The notes beneath the pieces are model-generated. The model saw only the letters and a list, made by a program, of their open reading frames with translations. It did no database searches and was not told where the DNA came from. A program made the position numbers and the translations under genes. Below, in pieces: positions 1 to 3,705 of a stretch of 5,675 nt of DNA. The DNA lies in contig DATEVL010000084.1 of assembly GCA_035281845.1 (NCBI GenBank), forward strand, positions 1 to 5,675, given 5' to 3'. The stretch comes from DATEVL01 sp035281845. Lineage in GTDB: Bacteria > Chloroflexota > Anaerolineae > Anaerolineales > E44-bin32. Position 1 is the stretch's first letter. Every line of letters begins with the position of its first letter.

Positions 1-1
1 G

Positions 2-151
2 GACCGCGGCTGGCGGGCGACCCCGGCCCAGCTTAAGCTGTTCTTCCAGAAGGCGAGGGAGCTCCCGGCCTGCGTCGGCGTTGGTGTGTGGTGCCTCGAT
101 CAGGCCACACCGGCCCAGCTCGCCCCGTTGGCGGAGTTCCAGTGGGGCTAG
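2..151 (+). CDS. C-terminal fragment of an unrecognised protein (5' end outside window)
   Basis: Reading frame 2 is open from the window edge to a TAG at 149-151 and gives the last 49 residues of a protein. The tail has a helix-like stretch (TPAQLKLFFQKAREL), a hydrophobic strand-like segment (CVGVGVWCLDQAT), then PAQLAPLAEFQWG and the stop. A buried strand followed by a short helix that ends in an aromatic residue is what the end of a TIM-barrel enzyme, for example a glycoside-hydrolase-like domain, often looks like. That is only a resemblance, and no diagnostic motif lies inside the fragment. The frame is accepted because the composition is protein-like and it ends exactly where the repeat region begins. 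It is transcribed in the same direction as the gene at 264-803, but a structured 84-bp element lies between them, so co-transcription is uncertain. Confidence 0.55.
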   Translation, partial: DRGWRATPAQLKLFFQKARELPACVGVGVWCLDQATPAQLAPLAEFQWG

Positions 152-235
152 CCGGTGGTCGGCGGTGAGTGGGTGTAGCCTGCGTACGCCCGCAGCCTAA
201 AGGCTGCGGCTACCCCACTGACCACTGGCCACTGG
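152..235. repeat. Long imperfect inverted repeat (84 bp) after the partial gene
   Basis: Arms 152-173 and 214-235 match at 17 of 22 positions as an inverted repeat. In a plus-strand RNA three of the five mismatches become G-U pairs, so 20 of 22 positions can pair; a minus-strand RNA lacks those wobbles. The right arm is three tandem 7-mers, CCACTGA, CCACTGG and CCACTGG (215-235). The inner part is the GTAG-headed palindrome described separately. The element begins immediately after the TAG at 149-151, so it could protect or end the upstream transcript. No T-run follows it, so it is not a standard intrinsic terminator. It looks like a short interspersed repeat, but only one copy is present here. 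Confidence 0.7.
175..213 (-). repeat. REP-like palindrome with GTAG head
   Basis: On the minus strand, positions 213-210 read GTAG, followed directly by an 8-bp perfect stem (CCGCAGCC/GGCTGCGG; plus-strand 190-197 and 202-209) around a 4-nt loop. A GTAG tetranucleotide at the foot of a GC-rich palindrome is the known layout of REP sequences handled by TnpA-REP (RAYT) transposases. On the plus strand GTAGCC (175-180) also pairs with GGCTAC (208-213), with an 8-bp palindrome GCGTACGC (182-189) between them, so a branched fold is possible. No RAYT gene lies in the window. The structure is directly visible; membership of a REP family is inferred. Confidence 0.65.
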
Positions 236-263
236 CAACTTGCGTGATGGCTTCGGAGGACTC

Positions 264-803
264 GTGGGAAAGAACGTCGTTAAGATAAACCGGGCGCCTG
301 TGCTGACCCTGTGGGCGGCCGTCGTCGCCGAGAGGCTTGGTTTCGACCAAGAAGAGGCATTGACCCTGGGCAAGGCGATGGCCGGTTACACGGCGCAGGC
401 CAAAGGACAGTGGCTGGGCATTTACGAGGAGAAGGAACGGAGTGCCTCCGAGCCGCGCCCTGTGGAACCCGACCTCGTCTTCGTGAACCTCATGGGGAGG
501 TCTCTCCCCGCCCTGATGACGCCGGTCGGGATTCGCGCTGCCGAGAAGGGGCAGCCGTCCGACCCGGAGAGCGTCCGCCGCTACCTGAAGAGCAAGTTCG
601 GCGAAAACCTCGACAGCGCGACCGAGGCGATGCGCGCCCTGGCGCGTTCGTTTCCGGTCGATCGTTTGGAGACGGAGGCGTATGGGCTGTACGAGCGCTT
701 CCGCCCGAAGGTGGAGAAAGGCAAGCGCGGTTGGGGGGCGCAGGGGGTATTGGACCTGGAGGCGATCGAGCGGTTGCGCGAGGCCGCCCGTAAGCAATCG
801 TAG
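264..803 (+). CDS. Conserved hypothetical protein, 179 aa
   Basis: The GTG at 264 is chosen because GGAGG lies at 255-259, four nt upstream. An in-frame TTG at 240 adds eight residues but has no ribosome site and touches the repeat. Visible features are an N-terminal NRAPVLTLWAAVVAERLGF segment, a likely amphipathic helix; a lysine-containing stretch LTLGKAMAGYTAQAKGQWLGI at about residues 33-53; a middle part with GRSLPALMTPVGIRAAEKG; and a C-terminal charged helical part ending GWGAQGVLDLEAIERLREAARKQ. There is no signal peptide, membrane span, cysteine pair or recognisable catalytic motif, so a soluble cytoplasmic protein is expected. From memory, the N-terminal LTLWAAVVAERLGF pattern recurs in uncharacterised bacterial proteins, but I cannot name a family. 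It faces the fumarase operon convergently and its TAG lies within the hairpin at 800-827. Reality of the gene is likely; function unknown. Confidence 0.8.
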   Translation: MGKNVVKINRAPVLTLWAAVVAERLGFDQEEALTLGKAMAGYTAQAKGQWLGIYEEKERSASEPRPVEPDLVFVNLMGRSLPALMTPVGIRAAEKGQPSDPESVRRYLKSKFGENLDSATEAMRALARSFPVDRLETEAYGLYERFRPKVEKGKRGWGAQGVLDLEAIERLREAARKQS

Positions 804-827
804 GGGCACCGCGCGCCGTGCCCCTAC
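800..827. repeat. Perfect 10-bp inverted repeat overlapping a stop codon, between convergent genes
   Basis: GTAGGGGCAC (800-809) and GTGCCCCTAC (818-827) are perfect inverted repeats around the 8-nt loop CGCGCGCC. The TAG stop of the 264-803 gene is made by bases 2-4 of the left arm, and the minus-strand GyrI-like gene stops only seven bases beyond the right arm. The symmetric stem can fold in transcripts from either side, so it may act as a 3'-end stabiliser or weak bidirectional terminator, although neither strand has a U-tract. Both arms begin with GTAG on their own strand, which is a REP hallmark. Repeats of the general form GTAGGGGCAC...GTGCCCCTAC are, from memory, common intergenic elements in several high-GC phyla. 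Confidence 0.75.
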
Positions 828-834
828 CCAGTGG

Positions 835-1443
835 CTAGCTCACCGGTTGCCGAAGGATGGTTTTCAGCTTCTTGGGCGAAGTGCGGCTTGGATCGCTCAA
901 GTAGATCTCGTGATGCCGGCCCCGCGGGCGGTGACCCTGCTCCTTGATGAATTCATGCAGTCGCTTGATCGTGGGAGGCTCCGCGGCATAAGGGCCGATA
1001 TGCAGCACCTGCGCGGACAATCCCTCCTTCCAGGTCTTCAGCCGAACTTTGCGCAAGGCCGGGAGCGGCTTCTTGGCCATCGCTTCCTTGCGAACCTTGT
1101 CGAGCATGGCCTGCGTCACGAATCCCGGCACCGCCAGCATCGCCTGCCAGCGCCAGGCCGAGCCCGGGGCGCGCGAGTCGAAGCCTTTCCGCCCGGCTTG
1201 CCACCACAGCGAGTCGAGCGGCAGCACCGGCATCTCCCGCTGGCGCGTTCCCTTCTTCCCGCTGAACTTCAAGGTATAGACCAGCGTGTACAGCGCCTGG
1301 ATCGCTTCCCGGTACTCGGTGCCTTTCGCCGGGTGCCCGCGTCCGAGGATCATCAAGTACTTGATGGCTGGAAGGCGGACGAGCGCCGGATCTCGGCGAG
1401 CGGAATAGAACGCTCCGATCTCTTTGCGGAAGTCTTTGGCCAT
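835..1443 (-). CDS. GyrI-like small-molecule-binding domain protein, 202 aa
   Basis: The sequence matches the stand-alone GyrI-like group throughout. It has the N-terminal KDFRKEIGAFYSAR followed by PAIKYLMILGRGHP, the EYREAIQALYTLVYTLKF helix (about residues 43-60), MPVLPLDSLWWQ (71-82), WRWQAMLAVPGFVT (97-110), GLSAQVLHIGPYAAE (141-155) and the C-terminal HHEIYLSDPSRTSPKKLKTILRQPV. GyrI-like domains form a SOUL/GyrI fold with a ligand cavity; some bind drugs as regulator effector domains and some hydrolyse cyclopropanoid toxins. The glutamate in HHEIYLSDP (E179) is the residue usually placed in the pocket. There is no DNA-binding domain, so this is a free-standing binder or hydrolase, ligand unknown. 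The ATG at 1443 is preferred over longer starts because GAGG lies five nt upstream and family similarity begins there. Only 16 nt separate it from the fumarase beta stop, so it is probably the last gene of that operon. Confidence 0.92.
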   Translation of the reverse strand: MAKDFRKEIGAFYSARRDPALVRLPAIKYLMILGRGHPAKGTEYREAIQALYTLVYTLKFSGKKGTRQREMPVLPLDSLWWQAGRKGFDSRAPGSAWRWQAMLAVPGFVTQAMLDKVRKEAMAKKPLPALRKVRLKTWKEGLSAQVLHIGPYAAEPPTIKRLHEFIKEQGHRPRGRHHEIYLSDPSRTSPKKLKTILRQPVS

Positions 1444-1459
1444 CTTATCCTCGCTGGAT

Positions 1460-2080
1460 TTACGCGCCGAGCAGGGACGCCAGCCGTTCGGCGGACCGCG
1501 CCTCGACCTCGGCGTGCAAGCTCTTACCATGGGCGTCCATTGTGACGACGGCGGGAAAGTCCCTCACCTCGATGACCCACATCGCCTCCGGCACGCCGAA
1601 GTCGAGCTTGTGGACGGCGATCACTCGGGTGACGGTTTGGGCGATGAGCGTCGCCGCGCCTCCGATGGCATGCAGGTAGACGCCGGGCACTTCGCCGCAG
1701 GCCTCCAGAGTTCTGAGCCCCATCCCGCCCTTCCCGATCACGGCCCGCACTTGGAAATGGCGCATCACATCGCCCTGGTAGGGTTCCTCGCGCGTGCTGG
1801 TTGTCGGGCCGGCGGCGACGAAGCGGTAGTCCTTCGTCTCGAGGCCGCCCACGACCGGGCCGCAATGGTAGATGGCGCCGCCTTCGAGCAACGGACGAAT
1901 GGCGCGCTCGACGTCCAGGTCGTCGCCCGCCGGCAGACGAGTCTTCCGGATGAAGGTCTCGACCAGCCATTTGTGGGCCGTGTCGCGCCCGGTGAGGAGA
2001 ATCCCGCTCAATCGCACCGCATCGCCGACCTTGAGCCGCCGGATGGCGTCGGGGGAGAGAGGCAGGGTCAGCGTCTGCAC
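1460..2080 (-). CDS. Class I (Fe-S) fumarate hydratase, beta subunit / C-terminal domain, 206 aa
   Basis: This is the smaller subunit of the oxygen-sensitive 4Fe-4S fumarase, which interconverts fumarate and L-malate in the TCA cycle. Family motifs are intact: LSGILLTGRDTAHK (about residues 24-37), IYHCGPVV (70-77), VAAGPTTST (88-96), AVIGKGGMG (113-121), VYLHAIGGAATLIAQ, then KLDFGVPEAMWVIEV and FPAVVTMDAHGKSLH near the C-terminus. A segment between the GRDTAH and YHCGP motifs (about 38-66) looks longer than usual. The start is GTG at 2080; GGAGG sits five nt before it and just past the alpha-subunit stop, so the pair are likely translationally coupled (10-nt gap). The GRDTAH and MDAHG motifs favour fumarase over L-tartrate dehydratase TtdB, which has different residues there, but the tartrate enzyme cannot be wholly excluded. 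Confidence 0.95.
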   Translation of the reverse strand: MQTLTLPLSPDAIRRLKVGDAVRLSGILLTGRDTAHKWLVETFIRKTRLPAGDDLDVERAIRPLLEGGAIYHCGPVVGGLETKDYRFVAAGPTTSTREEPYQGDVMRHFQVRAVIGKGGMGLRTLEACGEVPGVYLHAIGGAATLIAQTVTRVIAVHKLDFGVPEAMWVIEVRDFPAVVTMDAHGKSLHAEVEARSAERLASLLGA

Positions 2081-2090
2081 AGCGGCCTCC

Positions 2091-2975
2091 TCATGGGTAT
2101 CGAACGTCTTCGCCGTGCACGATCATGCGGCGGCGACGGTAGGCCCAGCACATGTACGACACGGACACGAAGTAGCTGGCCGGCAGTCGGTGGAGACTGG
2201 TGGCTTTGACTCCCAACAGGGTCGTGTTGCCGCCGAAACCCATCGGGCCGATCCCGAGCCGATTGCCCTCCTCGAGGAGACGCGTTTCAAGGGCCGCCAG
2301 CTGTCGATCGGGGTTCGGCTCGTTCATCGGCCGGAGCAGCACTTCTTTCGAGGCGGCGAAGGAGGAACCGCGGTCCCCGCCGATGGCGACCCCCAAGACT
2401 CCCGGGGCGCAACCCTGGCCCTGAGCCTGATGAACCGCGTCGAGAACGACCCGCCGCACGCCTTCCAGGTCGCGGCCCGCACCCAGCCAGCCGTCGGGCA
2501 GCGAGTATTGAGCGCCGACGTTCTCGCAGCCGCCTCCCTTGAGGATCAGTTCGACCGTCAGCTCGTCCCCTTCGATCTCCTCGAAGTGGATCGTGGGGAA
2601 GGCGCCGTCGCCCAGGTTGTTCCCGCTGTTCTTGCCGCTGATCGAATCGACCGCATTAGGTCGCAGGTAGGACTTCTTGGTCGCCTCGGCTACCGCCCCT
2701 CGAATCTGATCCCGCAAGGCCCGTGTACTCCAGTCGCCCGGGTGGCGCACGAAGAACAGGGGCGTCCCGGTGTCCTGGCAGATCGGGCTGGACTTCTGAC
2801 GCGCAAGCCCAATGTTCTCGAGGATGGAGTCGAGGGCGCCGAGGGCCGCCGAGCCCGGCTGCTCGCGGGCGCGGGCATCGTGCAGGGCGGCCTCGACGTC
2901 GGGGGGCAGCTCCGTCGAAGTCAGGCGGATGAGTTCAAGGAGTTCGGGTGAAAGATCGCGCATGTCGACTCCCAT
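2091..2975 (-). CDS. Class I (Fe-S) fumarate hydratase, alpha subunit / N-terminal domain, 294 aa
   Basis: This is the cluster-bearing subunit of two-subunit class I fumarase. Cysteines C66 (in SPICQDTGTP), C189 (in GQGCAPGVLGVAIGGDRG) and C276 (in SYMCWAYRR) are at positions equivalent to the three cluster ligands of E. coli TtdA as I recall its sequence; the C189-C276 spacing of 87 is identical. Other landmarks are SGKNSGNNLGDGAFP (113-127), LILKGGGCENVGAQYSLPD (143-161, with an extra cysteine at 150), LLRPMNEPNPD and LGIGPMGFGGNTTLLGV. The ATG at 2975 (AGGA six to seven nt upstream) gives 294 aa; an ATG at 2963 (GGAG five nt upstream) gives 290 aa and is equally plausible. Family similarity starts at about MRDLSPELLELIR. 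The gene opens the operon with the beta subunit and the GyrI-like gene. A strong inverted repeat covers the ribosome site of the first ATG. Fumarase is favoured over tartrate dehydratase. Confidence 0.94.
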   Translation of the reverse strand: MGVDMRDLSPELLELIRLTSTELPPDVEAALHDARAREQPGSAALGALDSILENIGLARQKSSPICQDTGTPLFFVRHPGDWSTRALRDQIRGAVAEATKKSYLRPNAVDSISGKNSGNNLGDGAFPTIHFEEIEGDELTVELILKGGGCENVGAQYSLPDGWLGAGRDLEGVRRVVLDAVHQAQGQGCAPGVLGVAIGGDRGSSFAASKEVLLRPMNEPNPDRQLAALETRLLEEGNRLGIGPMGFGGNTTLLGVKATSLHRLPASYFVSVSYMCWAYRRRRMIVHGEDVRYP

Positions 2976-2976
2976 G

Positions 2977-3054
2977 AGCTTTCCTGAAGCCTCACCCCGC
3001 GGCCTCCAACTGGACCTTCCATGGAAGGCCGCGGGGCCTAGCTTCCGGGAAGCT
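2977..3054 (-). promoter_or_regulatory. Inverted repeat with 29-nt arms in the fumarase leader
   Basis: Arms 2977-3005 and 3026-3054 are inverted repeats. The matched blocks are AGCTT/AAGCT (5 bp), GAAGC/GCTTC (5 bp) and CCCCGCGGCCT/AGGCCGCGGGG (11 perfect bp), separated by two 4-nt inexact segments, one of which is partly pairable. The 20-nt loop and its edge contain a second palindrome, CCTTCCATGGAAGG (3015-3028), and the outer arm holds another, AGCTTCC-G-GGAAGCT (3040-3054). In the minus-strand mRNA the structure ends one base from the ATG at 2975, so the AGGA of that start lies in the paired stem, while the ATG at 2963 with its own GGAG stays free. It could control fumarase translation or be an inserted palindromic repeat. 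No terminator-like U-tract follows. Confidence 0.6.
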
Positions 3055-3255
3055 TGCGTAGTGGGTAGGTCCGCGCCAGACGACAACCCCATTGTTCGGC
3101 GTCGCCGGTCTTGCGGGGAGTGTGGAACCGCCGGCCCTCCCTCACTCAAAGTCACCCTCCGGCCAGACCTCCTCGCTGAGCGGAGTTACCCTCCAATAAC
3201 GGCTTCGGCCACCATCGGCACTTGTCGCCCGCGTCTGGTGACCGCTCCGACGATC
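3055..3255. other. Noncoding stretch upstream of the fumarase operon
   Basis: No credible gene is visible. The fumarase alpha frame stays open to a GTG at 3155, but that extension is rich in Arg, Ser, Pro and Gly and unlike the family. A weak minus-strand promoter candidate is TTGTCG (3086-3081), a 17-nt spacer, then CACTAC (3063-3058); the -10 matches consensus poorly, so I do not call it. Small hairpins such as GGC-TTCG-GCC (3201-3210) occur. No riboswitch class is recognised. The fumarase promoter most probably lies in this stretch. Confidence 0.4.
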
Positions 3256-3306
3256 TGAGGGGGCCGGGGGAAGGGGAAACGCTTTCCCCTCCCCCCAGCC
3301 CCCTCA
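3256..3306. repeat. G/C-rich hairpin with 24-nt arms
   Basis: Arms 3256-3279 and 3283-3306 pair at 22 of 24 positions around the 3-nt loop CGC; the left arm starts TGAGGGGG and ends GGGGAAA. The two mismatches are near the middle. This is one of the strongest stems in the window, but no T-run follows on either strand and it lies upstream of two divergent genes, so it is not an obvious terminator. The C-rich right arm runs into CCCTCACCCCCATCCCCCC, which resembles, from memory, C-rich intergenic repeats found in many GC-rich bacterial genomes. Confidence 0.75.
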
Positions 3307-3323
3307 CCCCCATCCCCCCACCC
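3286..3323 (-). other. Predicted G-quadruplex motif, minus strand
   Basis: The plus strand carries six C-runs of lengths 4, 6, 5, 5, 6 and 3 (3286-3289, 3291-3296, 3299-3303, 3307-3311, 3314-3319, 3321-3323) separated by 1 to 3 bases. The minus strand therefore has six G-runs that fit the G3+N1-7 rule with spare runs. It lies about 310 bp upstream of the fumarase start on that gene's coding strand. It overlaps the right arm of the 3256-3306 hairpin, so the two folds would compete. Structure is predicted from pattern only. Confidence 0.6.
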
Positions 3324-3327
3324 TCGC

Positions 3328-3375
3328 AAGCGGCGGGCGGAGGAGCCTTGCGTCCGTCTCTGCGAACCGCCGCTT
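3328..3375. repeat. 9-bp inverted repeat AAGCGGCGG/CCGCCGCTT
   Basis: AAGCGGCGG (3328-3336) and CCGCCGCTT (3367-3375) are perfect inverted repeats with a 30-nt spacer. An 8-T run at 3402-3409, conspicuous in this GC-rich window, follows 26 nt later, too far for the pair to be read as an intrinsic terminator. The left arm overlaps the small CGC-AA-GCG hairpin at 3325-3332 next to the C-run element. No gene is seen between here and 3459. Confidence 0.4.
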
Positions 3376-3458
3376 AAGACTAGGTCCCCCTCAGCTCGTC
3401 CTTTTTTTTGAGCAATCTATGCGCCAGCCGTGCCTTGGCCGCGTGCTGAGTCTCGGCA

Positions 3459-3475
3459 CTCGCGCGGCGCATCGT
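3459..3475 (+). repeat. Direct repeat copy 1 (17 bp)
   Basis: CTCGCGCGGCGCATCGT at 3459-3475 recurs exactly at 3597-3613, 138 bp apart and in the same orientation. The two copies bracket the G-rich hairpin element at 3514-3578. Exact identity over 17 bases is unlikely by chance in 730 bp, even with biased composition. Confidence 0.75.
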
Positions 3476-3513
3476 AGTTGCGAACACACGACTCCTTCCA
3501 GCGCCGCTTTCAA

Positions 3514-3552
3514 GGGAGGGGTGAGGGGGTATGGGGGCCAAAGGGGAGGGGG
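3514..3552 (+). other. Predicted G-quadruplex motif, plus strand
   Basis: Six G-runs of lengths 3, 4, 5, 5, 4 and 5 (3514-3516, 3518-3521, 3525-3529, 3533-3537, 3543-3546, 3548-3552) are separated by loops of 1, 3, 3, 5 and 1 bases, a textbook G3+N1-7 pattern. It lies on the coding strand about 155 bp upstream of the E1 start and overlaps the hairpin at 3533-3578. It resembles the minus-strand G-run element at 3286-3323 read in its own direction. Confidence 0.6.
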
Positions 3553-3578
3553 CTGTAAGCCCCCGCCCCTAGGCCCCC
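3533..3578. repeat. G/C-rich hairpin, second copy type
   Basis: GGGGGCC (3533-3539), GGGG (3543-3546) and GGGGGCT (3548-3554) pair with AGCCCCC (3558-3564), CCCC (3566-3569) and GGCCCCC (3572-3578). That makes 18 bp with two small internal loops and a GTA loop. The layout, consecutive G-runs followed by a complementary C-rich arm, is the same as in the 3256-3306 element in the opposite orientation. Confidence 0.7.
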
Positions 3579-3596
3579 AAGATCGACCCTTCGATG

Positions 3597-3613
3597 CTCG
3601 CGCGGCGCATCGT
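3597..3613 (+). repeat. Direct repeat copy 2 (17 bp)
   Basis: Exact copy of the 17-mer at 3459-3475. It is followed by CGTTTC, whereas copy 1 is followed by AGTTGC, so the identity stops sharply at the 3' side. Confidence 0.75.
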
Positions 3614-3624
3614 CGTTTCTCCAG

Positions 3625-3653
3625 GGGACAGAAGTCCCTAGCTTCGCTCGGGA
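3625..3653. repeat. Tandem small hairpins upstream of the E1 promoter
   Basis: GGGAC-AGAA-GTCCC (3625-3638) is a 5-bp stem. An overlapping alternative pairs TCCC (3635-3638) with GGGA (3650-3653) and AGC (3640-3642) with GCT (3646-3648) around TTC. The two stems share the TCCC strand and are mutually exclusive. The segment resembles, from memory, short intergenic repeats containing CTTCGCTCGGGAT in other GC-rich bacteria. Confidence 0.4.
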
Positions 3654-3658
3654 TGGTA

Positions 3659-3687
3659 TCGAAGCATTCTCCCGCTCCGGCTATAAT
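3659..3687 (+). promoter_or_regulatory. Sigma-70-type promoter candidate for the E1 gene
   Basis: A perfect TATAAT at 3682-3687 stands out in GC-rich DNA, 18 nt before the ATG at 3706. The hexamer 17 nt upstream, TCGAAG (3659-3664), matches TTGACA at only three positions. Initiation six to eight nt after the box would give a leader of only about 11-13 nt, with GTGAGG directly against the ATG and no spaced ribosome site. Confidence 0.5.
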
Positions 3688-3705
3688 CCTCGACTTGCGG
3701 TGAGG

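Noticed and set aside
210..809. 199-codon minus-strand open frame opposite the 264-803 gene
   Set aside because: It reads through the palindrome and repeat arms at both ends, its composition is rich in Arg, Leu and Pro, and the plus-strand reading has a ribosome site and a protein-like sequence.
1444..1530. 29-residue extension of the GyrI-like protein into the fumarase beta gene
   Set aside because: The extra residues are Arg/Pro-rich and overlap the beta coding end, whereas ATG 1443 has GAGG five nt upstream and matches the usual family start.
1424..2951. Long plus-strand open frames (1424-2209 and 1872-2951) across the fumarase genes
   Set aside because: Both are antisense to clearly recognisable fumarase subunits, overlap each other, and are Arg/Gly/His-rich as expected for the complement of GC-rich coding DNA.
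2976..3155. 60-residue N-terminal extension of fumarase alpha starting at GTG 3155
   Set aside because: The frame is open, but the extension is low-complexity, crosses the inverted repeat at 2977-3054 and lies before the point where family similarity begins. ATG 2975 or 2963 has a proper ribosome site.
3256..3306. Intrinsic terminator
   Set aside because: The stem is strong, but no U-tract follows on either strand and both neighbouring genes are transcribed away from it.
3328..3409. Terminator formed by the AAGCGGCGG/CCGCCGCTT stem and the T8 run
   Set aside because: The stem ends at 3375 and the T-run starts at 3402, too distant, with a 30-nt loop, and no gene on the plus strand ends just upstream.
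3459..3613. CRISPR array
   Set aside because: There are only two 17-bp repeat copies, the 121-bp separation is far larger than a spacer, and no cas gene is present.
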